Shown: piece after piece, positions 9,664-18,700 of the stretch | Position numbering within the stretch: position 1 is the stretch's first letter | Layout of the letters: every line of letters begins with the position of its first letter | NCBI GenBank assembly: GCA_902591185.1 | Contig: CACIZU010000001.1 | Span: forward strand, 78,816-142,815 | DNA: 64,000 bases | Reading direction: 5' to 3' | From: an uncultured Pelagibacteraceae bacterium | GTDB lineage: Bacteria; Pseudomonadota; Alphaproteobacteria; Pelagibacterales; Pelagibacteraceae | The notes under the pieces: model-generated | What the model saw: the letters and a program-made list of their open reading frames with translations, nothing else | Told to the model about the DNA's origin: nothing | The model's database searches: none | Made by a program: the position numbers and the translations under genes

Positions 9664-10311
9664 ATGTTTTTAAAAATTAAAAATATACCCAAGGTATCTT
9701 GGAGTTCAGATAAACCATTAAATTTAAAACCAAAAATTTCAACATTCTTTTTTTTGTGCTTTGGATTAACTTTATTTGGCTTGGGAGAAGGGTTGTTAAT
9801 TGTTTCATTGTCAGGGGCTTCGCCATGGTCAGTTTTAGCTCAGGGTATTTCTATAAAATCAGGATTTTCAGTTGGATTAATTACATTTATAATAAGTGCT
9901 TCAGTTTTAATTTTTTGGATACCGTTAAATCAAAAACCAGGAATAGGAACAATTCTTAATGCTTTAATTGTTGCTATAATGATTGATATTTGCATAAAAT
10001 ATTTTCCTTCTCCAGAAAATTATCTTTCTCAAATTTTATTAGGAGCTATCGCAGTTTTGATAGTTGGTTTAGGGGGAGGAATTTATCTAATTGCAAATTT
10101 AGGAGCAGGACCGAGAGATGGATTAATGGTAGGATTACAGATAAAAACAAACTTACCAATTGCAGCAGTAAGAGCTACTCTTGAAATAACAGTTGTCTGT
10201 ATAGGATGGTATCTAGGTGGTACTGTTGGTGTAGGAACTTTAATTTTTGCTTTTGGTATAGGTCCTTGTGTGGCTTTAGGTTTATTTTTAGTAAATAAAT
10301 TTTTTAATTAG
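9664..10311 (+). CDS. YczE/YitT-type integral membrane protein
   Basis: 215 residues with five or six hydrophobic segments. The sequences LSGASPWSVLAQG and GGGIYLIANLGAGPRDGLM are the repeated GxxPWD/GxGPRDG-type signatures of the YczE/YyaS/YitT membrane family, and they suggest an internal duplication. Function in the family is unclear; some members lie beside transporters or antibiotic genes. Its stop codon overlaps that of the convergent typA by 4 bp. No neighbouring gene gives a functional clue. Confidence 0.68.
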   Translation: MFLKIKNIPKVSWSSDKPLNLKPKISTFFFLCFGLTLFGLGEGLLIVSLSGASPWSVLAQGISIKSGFSVGLITFIISASVLIFWIPLNQKPGIGTILNALIVAIMIDICIKYFPSPENYLSQILLGAIAVLIVGLGGGIYLIANLGAGPRDGLMVGLQIKTNLPIAAVRATLEITVVCIGWYLGGTVGVGTLIFAFGIGPCVALGLFLVNKFFN

Positions 10312-12134
10312 GCTGCAGCGCTAGATTTTTCACTTTTTTTTCTTTCATGTGGATCAAGAATTGCTTTTCTTAATCTGCATGATGCTGGAGTTATTTCCAA
10401 AGCTTCATCAGTATTTAATATACTCAATTGTTCAGCTATAGACATTTTTCTAACAGGGGTTAATACAACATTTTCATCAGTTCCTTGAGTTCTCATGTTA
10501 GTTAACTTTTTACCCTTCATAACATTAATGATCATGTCACCTGGCTTTGGTGACAAACCAACAATCATTCCTGGGTATACTGGATCATTGTGGGTTACAA
10601 ACATTTCTCCTCTGGCCTGTAAATTAAAAATAGCAAAAGCAACAGCTTTACCTTTTTCCATTGAGATTAAGGCTCCATTTCTTCTACCTTCCATGTCTCC
10701 TTCAAAAGGACCGTAATCATGGAATATTCTATTGATCACGCCATTTCCTTTTGTGAGAGTAAGAAATCTACTTGTGTATCCCATTAATCCTCTGGTTGGT
10801 GCATGAAATATTAATCTTTTTTTATCTTTACCAGTATCTTTTAAATTTATTAGCTTACCTTTTCTTCTATTCATCGAGTCAATGACTTTTGAAGAATATT
10901 CTTCATCTAAATCTATTGTTATTTCCTCGATTGGTTCAAGTTTATTTCCATTTTCATCTTTTTTATACAAAACTTTTGGAGGGCTTACTGTCATTTCAAA
11001 TCCCTCTCTTCTCATTTGGGTTAGTAAAATTTCTAGCATTAGTTCACCACGTCCACTTACTTCAAATGAATCGTTACCATTATTTTCTGAAAAAGTAATA
11101 CCTACGTTATTCCGTGCCTCTTGAAGCAGTCTATCTCTAATTTGAGTACCAGTAAGTTTCTTGCCTTCGGTGCCTGCAAGAGGAGAAGTGTTTACAGTAA
11201 TAGTTATAGACATTGTAGGAGGGTCTATAGGAGTTGCAGGTATTGGTTCACTAACTTCTGGATCACAAATAGTATCCGCAACATTGGCTTTTTCTAATCC
11301 AGCTACAACCACAATATCTCCAGCTTCTCCAACTTCTATTGGAACTTTTTTTGTACCTTCATATCTAAAAATTTTAGTTAGTTTTCCCTCATCAACTTTC
11401 TCACCTTTTAAGTTTATTGCTTTAATTGACTGGTTAGCTTTAGCAGTTCCTTGTGTAATTCTGCCTACCAAACTTCTTCCTAAAAAACTATCGGCATACA
11501 GAAGTGTTGATAGCATAGAGAAAGGTTTTGTTTTATCAAGTTTAGCTGGTTTTACATGATCAATAATTAGATCTAGGAGTGGGTTTAAATTTTCTTTTGA
11601 ACCATTAACTTCTTTATCTGCCCATCCAGATCTACCACTTGCATATAAAACTGGAAAATCTAATTGTTCTTCATTTGCATCCAAACTTACAAATAGGTCA
11701 AATGTTTCATCTAAAACTTCATTAGCTCTTTGATCTGCTTTATCTAATTTGTTAATTATGACAATTGGTTTTAAACCTTGTTTTAAAGCTTTTGATAATA
11801 CAAATTTTGTTTGAGGCATTACACCTTCAGAAGAGTCAATAAGTAATAGTGCACCATCTGCCATACTTAGAACTCTTTCAACTTCTGCAGCAAAATCTCT
11901 GTGTCCAGGAGTATCAATAATATTTATCCTTGAATCTTTCCAATTAATAGATGCAGGTTTTGCTAGGATTGTAATTCCCCGTTCTTTTTCAAGCTCACCA
12001 GAATCCATTAACCTTTCATCAATAACTTCATTTTCTCTAAATGATCCACTTTGTTTCATTAAATTATCAATTAAAGTTGTTTTACCATGGTCTACATGGG
12101 CGATGATTGTGATGTTTCTGATATTGTTGTTCAT
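10308..12134 (-). CDS. typA: Ribosome-associated translational GTPase TypA/BipA
   Basis: 608 residues, the normal length. The P-loop AHVDHGKTT is at 12-20, followed by the ERGITI switch I region, DTPGH and NKLD, and then EF-G-like domains II, III and V and the BipA C-terminal domain. BipA binds the ribosome and helps assembly of the large subunit and stress or cold adaptation. It is divergent from a DEAD-box helicase gene across 190 bp; both have ribosome-biogenesis and cold roles in other bacteria. Assignment is secure. Confidence 0.95.
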   Translation of the reverse strand: MNNNIRNITIIAHVDHGKTTLIDNLMKQSGSFRENEVIDERLMDSGELEKERGITILAKPASINWKDSRINIIDTPGHRDFAAEVERVLSMADGALLLIDSSEGVMPQTKFVLSKALKQGLKPIVIINKLDKADQRANEVLDETFDLFVSLDANEEQLDFPVLYASGRSGWADKEVNGSKENLNPLLDLIIDHVKPAKLDKTKPFSMLSTLLYADSFLGRSLVGRITQGTAKANQSIKAINLKGEKVDEGKLTKIFRYEGTKKVPIEVGEAGDIVVVAGLEKANVADTICDPEVSEPIPATPIDPPTMSITITVNTSPLAGTEGKKLTGTQIRDRLLQEARNNVGITFSENNGNDSFEVSGRGELMLEILLTQMRREGFEMTVSPPKVLYKKDENGNKLEPIEEITIDLDEEYSSKVIDSMNRRKGKLINLKDTGKDKKRLIFHAPTRGLMGYTSRFLTLTKGNGVINRIFHDYGPFEGDMEGRRNGALISMEKGKAVAFAIFNLQARGEMFVTHNDPVYPGMIVGLSPKPGDMIINVMKGKKLTNMRTQGTDENVVLTPVRKMSIAEQLSILNTDEALEITPASCRLRKAILDPHERKKSEKSSAAA

Positions 12135-12324
12135 AAATTGTGGCTCTTATACATTAATTCTTTAATTTAAAAACTTAAAAAAAGTCAGTATTTGCTTGAT
12201 AAACAATCTTTATTTAAAAATTCATTTCTTGTGATTGTTTTAAAAACATATAGATATCGCAATAAAATTAGATGCAACAAAGAATCAACAACTAGACTTC
12301 AAAATTAGATTTCTTAATTATTAG
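12135..12324. promoter_or_regulatory. Intergenic region between divergent typA and DEAD-box helicase
   Basis: 190 bp with no ORF I can support; it must hold both divergent promoters. A perfect 8-bp inverted repeat AAACAATC (12201-12208) / GATTGTTT (12233-12240) with a 24-nt spacer is present. The helicase side has a leader that could be of the long cold-shock type, but I cannot fix -10/-35 boxes with confidence. Confidence 0.35.
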
Positions 12325-13803
12325 ATGGAAAATTTTAAATCAATTAAAATAGAGGACTCATTGAAAAATTCATTATTGAAGATGAATTTTACAAAACCCA
12401 CTCCAATTCAAGGAATGGCCATACCTTTAGCCTTAGAAGGCAAGGATATTTTGGGAACCGCGCAAACAGGCACAGGAAAAACTCTAGCTTTTAGTATTCC
12501 ATTAATAAATAAATTGATTTTAGATAAAAATGCTTTTGCATTAGTTATGTGTCCAACTAGAGAACTAGCCACACAAGTAATGGAAGCTATTAAAAGTATT
12601 ATTAGTGATAAGATCAATATCAAAACAGCTTTATTAATTGGTGGTGAGTCTATGCAAAAACAACTTAGACAGCTGGGCAATAGGTCAAGAATTATAGTTG
12701 GTACTCCTGGTAGAATTAATGATCACTTAAAAAGAAAAAGTTTAAATCTTTCGGCAACAAAATATCTAGTATTAGACGAAACGGACAGAATGTTAGATAT
12801 GGGATTTACTCCACAAATTGAAATGGTTTTAAAGTTTGTACCAAAAAATCATCAAACATTATTATTTTCTGCAACTTTACCACAAAATATTTTAAGAATT
12901 TCAGAAAGATATCTAAGAAATCCTGAGAGAGTTTCTACAGGTCTCACTTCGATTCCAATTGCAAAAATTAAACAAGAGACACTTCAGGTCTTTAAAGAAA
13001 ACAAATATGATGAATTAATTGATCAATTTTTATCAAGAAAAGGTTCTATTTTAGTTTTTGTTAAAACTAAAAGAAGTGCCGACAAAATGGTTAAGCGATT
13101 AAAAGAAGAAAGTCATTCTGCAGACGCAATTCATGGAGACTTACGTCAAAGCAAAAGAGATCGTGTTATTAATTCTTTTAGAAAAGGCTTAAAAAGAATT
13201 TTGATAGCGACCGATGTGGCAGCAAGAGGCTTGGACATTCCATTAATCCAACATGTAATTAATTATGATTTACCTCAAGTTCCAGAAGACTATATTCACA
13301 GAATTGGAAGAACTGCTAGAGCAGGTTCGGATGGATCAGCCTTAACTTTTTTAACACCAGATGATAGATCGATGTGGAATTCAATAAATAAATTAATAAA
13401 CCCAAATTTTAAATTAGTGCCAAACGGTCTAAGAAAGAACTTAAAAACTAAAAGAAGAGATAAGGGGCCATATAATAAAAAGAGAAAATTTAGAGAAGAA
13501 AAGAAATTAAATTTTAAAGATAAAAGAAAATCTTTTGGAAAAAAAAGGTTAGATAGATCATCAAGAGAGGGTGAAAAAAAAGACTTTGGTTTTAAGAGAA
13601 AGAAAAAATTTTTTAAAAAGAAAGATGCAAAGCCATTTGGATTTACAAATAATCCTAAATATTTTGGAAAAAAACCTTCAGAAAACTTATCAAAAGACGC
13701 AGAAAGTAAAAAATTTAGTTTTAAGAGAAAGAAAAAATTTAAAAGCAGAAGTGGTAGACCTAAAAAATTTACATTTAAAAAACACAGTAAAAAAAGAAGA
13801 TAG
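12325..13803 (+). CDS. DEAD-box ATP-dependent RNA helicase, RhlE-like, with long basic tail
   Basis: 492 residues. The helicase core spans about 1-375: Q-motif FTKPTPIQ, motif I AQTGTGKT (46-53), PTRELA (77-82), motif II DETD (151-154, not DEAD), SAT, ARGLD and HRIGRTARAG. The last about 115 residues are a Lys/Arg/Phe-rich tail with the repeated unit FKRKKKF, which probably binds RNA. The closest type is RhlE/CsdA helicase of ribosome assembly or RNA decay. A 37-codon ORF ends 2 bp from its stop on the opposite strand. Confidence 0.88.
   Translation: MENFKSIKIEDSLKNSLLKMNFTKPTPIQGMAIPLALEGKDILGTAQTGTGKTLAFSIPLINKLILDKNAFALVMCPTRELATQVMEAIKSIISDKINIKTALLIGGESMQKQLRQLGNRSRIIVGTPGRINDHLKRKSLNLSATKYLVLDETDRMLDMGFTPQIEMVLKFVPKNHQTLLFSATLPQNILRISERYLRNPERVSTGLTSIPIAKIKQETLQVFKENKYDELIDQFLSRKGSILVFVKTKRSADKMVKRLKEESHSADAIHGDLRQSKRDRVINSFRKGLKRILIATDVAARGLDIPLIQHVINYDLPQVPEDYIHRIGRTARAGSDGSALTFLTPDDRSMWNSINKLINPNFKLVPNGLRKNLKTKRRDKGPYNKKRKFREEKKLNFKDKRKSFGKKRLDRSSREGEKKDFGFKRKKKFFKKKDAKPFGFTNNPKYFGKKPSENLSKDAESKKFSFKRKKKFKSRSGRPKKFTFKKHSKKRR
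13590..13740 (+). repeat. In-frame direct repeat in helicase tail
   Basis: A 22-nt sequence starting TTTTAAGAGAAAGAAAAAAT at 13590 recurs at 13719. The offset is 129 nt (43 codons), so both copies encode the same basic FKRKKKF unit in the same frame. This suggests tail growth by duplication. Confidence 0.7.
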
Positions 13804-13805
13804 TT

Positions 13806-13919
13806 TTAAGATTTTTTAGACTTTTCTTTCTTTAATTTTCTTTTTTCTTTCAGGCTCAATTTTGGTTTTTTGCTAACGCTCGAGTCTTTAAATGATTTTC
13901 CACTGTATCTTTTTGACAT
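13806..13919 (-). CDS. Small basic ORF (37 aa), hypothetical
   Basis: ATG at 13917-13919 and stop TAA at 13806-13808 give 37 residues, beginning MSKRYSGKSFKDSS and ending in a Lys-rich helix (LKEKRKLKKEKSKKS). It ends 2 bp from the stop of the convergent helicase gene, the tight spacing seen at most convergent junctions in this window. That spacing supports it as a real gene. It is too short for motif recognition; an RNA- or ribosome-binding role would fit its charge but is a guess. Confidence 0.45.
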   Translation of the reverse strand: MSKRYSGKSFKDSSVSKKPKLSLKEKRKLKKEKSKKS

Positions 13920-13958
13920 ATTTTTTATATCATAACATTATATTAAGATTAAAAAAAT

Positions 13959-14780
13959 TTAATTTTTATTTTTTTTTGAAATTTTTTTATATTTAAATTT
14001 TTTAAACAAATAATTTTCTTTTTTTTCAATAAGCTTAAGATTTTTTGAAGTAAAAAAATTTATATAATTATTATTTAGGCTTTTGCCTGTAGCGTTTCTA
14101 TCCAAGTTGTCAAATCTTTTTAGTTTAATTTTATTTCTTTTTAAAAATAGTTTTAAATCTTTATCTAAACTTTCAGTTTTGAAATGATAATTTGTAAATA
14201 TTTTAGTGTCTAAATCTTTAATGATTTTAGAAAATTTTTGTTTTGATGAAAAAAAAATATTATAATCTTTTCTTAATACATTTTGATAGAAAAAAAAATG
14301 CGTCATATAACCTAATTCGTTGTATTGTGTGAAGCTAAAATCGGAACTTATATAATTTCTATATTTATGATTAAGTAAAATTTGTAAAAATTTATTAAAG
14401 TTTTTTTTTGAATTTACATCAAAAAAAAGTGATTTTAATTTATTAGTATTCTTGGTAATTTGATTAAAAAAATAATCAAATAATTTTGAATTTAATTTTA
14501 ATCGTTTTATTTTAATTCTTCTAGAGGTCAAATCATTATAAAGAGGAGACTGTTTTTTTTGAAGACAAGACCATTTCCAAAATGAAAAATACCAAGCATA
14601 AGGTGATCTGATTGTACCAATTCTATATTTCTTTTTTAATAATTCTGCATTTTTATTATGCTCAATAGTGTCATGATGATTTGTAATAATAATATTTTTA
14701 TAAGTCTTGAAATAATTTCTTAAAAAGCTAGTGCCAGTTTTTGGCATTTCAGTTATAAAAAAGTTTTTTCCTATAATCAT
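13959..14780 (-). CDS. Sulfotransferase-family protein
   Basis: 273 residues. The N-terminal MPKTGTSFLRNYFKTY is a PAPS 5'-phosphosulfate-binding loop, and RSPYAWYFSFWKW about 45 residues later resembles the 3'-phosphate-binding region (RxP...W/YS). The rest is Lys/Phe-rich and diverged. The family moves sulfate from PAPS to sugars, lipids or small molecules; the acceptor is unknown. It lies downstream of groEL but beyond groEL's terminator, so it probably has its own promoter. Isolated surface-modification genes of this kind are often variable between strains. Confidence 0.68.
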   Translation of the reverse strand: MIIGKNFFITEMPKTGTSFLRNYFKTYKNIIITNHHDTIEHNKNAELLKKKYRIGTIRSPYAWYFSFWKWSCLQKKQSPLYNDLTSRRIKIKRLKLNSKLFDYFFNQITKNTNKLKSLFFDVNSKKNFNKFLQILLNHKYRNYISSDFSFTQYNELGYMTHFFFYQNVLRKDYNIFFSSKQKFSKIIKDLDTKIFTNYHFKTESLDKDLKLFLKRNKIKLKRFDNLDRNATGKSLNNNYINFFTSKNLKLIEKKENYLFKKFKYKKISKKNKN

Positions 14781-14811
14781 TTATTCAGTTATACCATTTT
14801 TTAGTTCAGAT

Positions 14812-14841
14812 AAAAAAAAGGGCAGTAAAAACTGCCCTTTT
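14812..14841 (-). terminator. Rho-independent terminator of groES-groEL
   Basis: Perfect inverted repeat AAAAGGGCAGT (14816-14826) / ACTGCCCTTTT (14831-14841) with a 4-nt loop. On the minus strand it is followed by eight T residues, 25 bp after the groEL stop. Core GGGCAGT/ACTGCCC is the strongest GC stem near any gene end here. It may also act on the plus strand. Confidence 0.88.
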
Positions 14842-14866
14842 AGAATTTTATTTAGAAAGAGTGGGA

Positions 14867-16546
<1,680 letters not shown>

Positions 16547-16551
16547 TTAAA

Positions 16552-16842
16552 TTATTTACCTGAAATACCCATAATGTCTGACTCTTTCATTATGCTGTAT
16601 TCTTTTCCATCAATTTTGACTTCTGTTCCTGACCATTTGCCAAAAAGAACTTTGTCACCAACTTTAACATCCATTGGAATTAATTTTCCATCTTCTGTCT
16701 TTGCTCCACCACCAACAGCAATAACTTTACCTTCTTGAGGTTTTTCTTGAGCCGTATCTGGTATGATTATTCCACCAGCAGTTTTTTCACTGCTGTCTAA
16801 AACTTCGATTAATACTCTGTCATGTAACGGTTTAAACTTCAT
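16552..16842 (-). CDS. groS: Co-chaperonin GroES (10 kDa)
   Basis: 96 residues. The pattern [27 protein letters not shown], including the mobile loop, is typical of GroES; the end [15 protein letters not shown] is also canonical. It forms the heptameric lid for GroEL. It is first in the groS-groL operon, preceded by AAAGGAG 6 nt before the start and by an RpoH-like promoter. Assignment is secure. Confidence 0.97.
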   Translation of the reverse strand: MKFKPLHDRVLIEVLDSSEKTAGGIIIPDTAQEKPQEGKVIAVGGGAKTEDGKLIPMDVKVGDKVLFGKWSGTEVKIDGKEYSIMKESDIMGISGK

Positions 16843-16869
16843 AAATTCTCCTTTATAAATATGAACTTC

Positions 16870-16897
16870 ATATAGATACTACGTTGGCTATTTCAAG
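16870..16897 (-). promoter_or_regulatory. Candidate RpoH (heat-shock sigma) promoter of groES
   Basis: On the minus strand CTTGAAA (16897-16891) is followed by CTATAT (16875-16870), with 18 nt between CTTG and CTATAT. This resembles alphaproteobacterial RpoH promoters (CTTG then a CYTAT-type box). Predicted initiation near 16863 leaves about 20 nt of leader with the AAAGGAG site. No CIRCE inverted repeat is seen. Confidence 0.55.
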
Positions 16898-16964
16898 ATA
16901 AGATAAGCAATAAGTTACTAATAATGGTAGGAAATTGAGGATTTTATGGTTTATACCTTAAAAT

Positions 16965-17783
16965 ATGACTAAAAATTTAGATAAAGAAGGACTTCGTTCA
17001 ATTGCTGATAATTATGATCTATTTTATATAGATTTATGGGGAGTGATCCATAATGGAATAAAACTTCATGAAGGAGCAATTATTGCTCTTAAAGAATTAT
17101 TAAAGATGAATAAAGATTTTGTTCTTTTGACAAATGCTCCAAGACCAAATTTTGTAGTAAAAAAATTTTTAGAGAAAATGGGAATGGATGAGAAAATTAG
17201 AAGTCATGTTTTTACATCAGGAGAGGCAGCTCTAAATTATCTTAAGAGATTCTATTTATCAGAAAAATTTTTTCACATAGGTCCACCAAGGGACTTTGAT
17301 TTGTTCAATGACTTTAAAAATAATCTATCAAATAATCTAAATGATAGTCAATATTTATTATGCACAGGATTATTTGATGAACATGATAAAGATTTAAGCT
17401 ACTATAAAGATTTGTTTGAAAAACATATTAACAAAAAAATGATTTGTACAAATCCAGATTTAATTGTTGAAAGAGGAAATGTAAGAGAATTATGTGCCGG
17501 ATCAGTTGCAATTGTGTTTGAAAAAATGGGTGGTGAAGTTATTTATTTTGGAAAACCCTATCCTGAAGTTTATAATCAGTCTATTGATAATTTAAAAAAG
17601 AAAATTTTATCAATAGGAGATAATTTAAATACTGATATCAGAGGTGCAAATGTTTTAAATTATCACTCTTTGTTGATATCTAATGGCGTACATAGAGAAG
17701 AAATAAAAGATAAAGGAGTTGAAGAAGTATCAAAGCAATATGAGGTAATTGTTAATTACTTACAATCAGATTTAAAATGGTAA
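16965..17783 (+). CDS. HAD superfamily class IIA hydrolase (NagD/CECR5-like)
   Basis: 272 residues. The start DLFYIDLWGVIHNG carries the HAD nucleophile Asp (DxWGV), LLTNAP gives motif II, and GKPYPEVY with SIGDNLNTDIRGAN gives motifs III and IV of subclass IIA. Many alphaproteobacteria carry this TIGR01459-like protein just before ribF; it is probably a phosphatase of unknown substrate. Its last 7 bp overlap ribF, so the two are translationally coupled. It starts the operon that runs to pgi. Confidence 0.8.
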   Translation: MTKNLDKEGLRSIADNYDLFYIDLWGVIHNGIKLHEGAIIALKELLKMNKDFVLLTNAPRPNFVVKKFLEKMGMDEKIRSHVFTSGEAALNYLKRFYLSEKFFHIGPPRDFDLFNDFKNNLSNNLNDSQYLLCTGLFDEHDKDLSYYKDLFEKHINKKMICTNPDLIVERGNVRELCAGSVAIVFEKMGGEVIYFGKPYPEVYNQSIDNLKKKILSIGDNLNTDIRGANVLNYHSLLISNGVHREEIKDKGVEEVSKQYEVIVNYLQSDLKW

Positions 17784-18700
17784 CTCTATATAAGAATTTT
17801 AATATTAAAAAAATACATAAAGAGTCAATTATTTTGATTGGCAATTTTGATGGGGTTCATAAAGGCCACCAAAAATTATTTAGATTAGCCAAATTATATA
17901 AAAAAAAATATAATTTAAAAATCGGTGTAATAAATTTTGAACCAATGCCGAAAATGTTTTTTAATAAATCGTTAAAAAATTTTAGATTATCAATTATTAG
18001 TCAAAAATTGAATTTACTTAATAGTCTTGGTGTTGATTTTATTGTGACTAAAAAATTTGATAAAATTTTTTCTAAAATTAAATCAATTAATTTTATAAAG
18101 AACATTTTATATCAAAAATTAAATGCTAGATTTGTATTTGTAAGTAATAATTTTAGATTTGGAAATAAAAGAGAAGGAGATGTCAGATTATTAATTAAAC
18201 ACGAGGAAAATTATAACTATAAGGTTGTTAAACCAAAGCCTCTTTTACATAGAAAAAAAATTGTATCTTCGTCTTTAATTAGAAATCTTTTAGAAAAAGG
18301 ATTTTTAGAAAAAGCTAATAAACTTTTAAGTAGAAAATGGTCTATTGATGGAATTGTTCAAAAAGGAAGACGACTTGGAAAAAAAATTGGTTTTCCGACA
18401 TGCAATATAGATATCAAAGATTATGTCTTGGCAAAACCCGGTGTTTATGCAGTAAAGGTTTTAAGAAAAAATAATCCTAAATTTATCAAAGGAATAGCTA
18501 ATCTTGGGTATAGACCAACATTTAATCAAAAAAAAATCTTATTAGAGGTTCATTTATTTAATTTTTCTGGCAATCTTTATAATAAGTATTTATCAGTTGA
18601 GTTTTTAAAATTTATAAGAAAAGAGAAGAAGTTTAAAAATATTAACCAATTAAGATCTCAGATTAAAACTGATTTATACATTGCAAAAAAAATAAAATGA
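17777..18700 (+). CDS. ribF: Bifunctional riboflavin kinase / FAD synthetase
   Basis: 307 residues. N-terminal nucleotidyltransferase domain: ILIGNFDGVHKGHQKLF, with the HxGH-like site, and later SSSLIRNLLEKG. C-terminal riboflavin kinase domain: GRRLGKKIGFPTCNID (GxPTxN motif), followed by YRPTF. It converts riboflavin to FMN and FAD. Overlaps the upstream HAD gene by 7 bp and ileS by 4 bp. Length and domain order are normal. Confidence 0.93.
   Translation: MVTLYKNFNIKKIHKESIILIGNFDGVHKGHQKLFRLAKLYKKKYNLKIGVINFEPMPKMFFNKSLKNFRLSIISQKLNLLNSLGVDFIVTKKFDKIFSKIKSINFIKNILYQKLNARFVFVSNNFRFGNKREGDVRLLIKHEENYNYKVVKPKPLLHRKKIVSSSLIRNLLEKGFLEKANKLLSRKWSIDGIVQKGRRLGKKIGFPTCNIDIKDYVLAKPGVYAVKVLRKNNPKFIKGIANLGYRPTFNQKKILLEVHLFNFSGNLYNKYLSVEFLKFIRKEKKFKNINQLRSQIKTDLYIAKKIK

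Noticed and set aside
11161..11559. 132-aa plus-strand ORF
   Set aside because: Lies wholly inside typA on the opposite strand; composition and hydrophobic runs mirror the conserved GTPase sequence, with no ribosome site or motif.
12201..12240. Inverted repeat AAACAATC / GATTGTTT as a terminator or operator
   Set aside because: Eight A+T-rich base pairs with a 24-nt loop and no T-run; listed only as part of the intergenic description.
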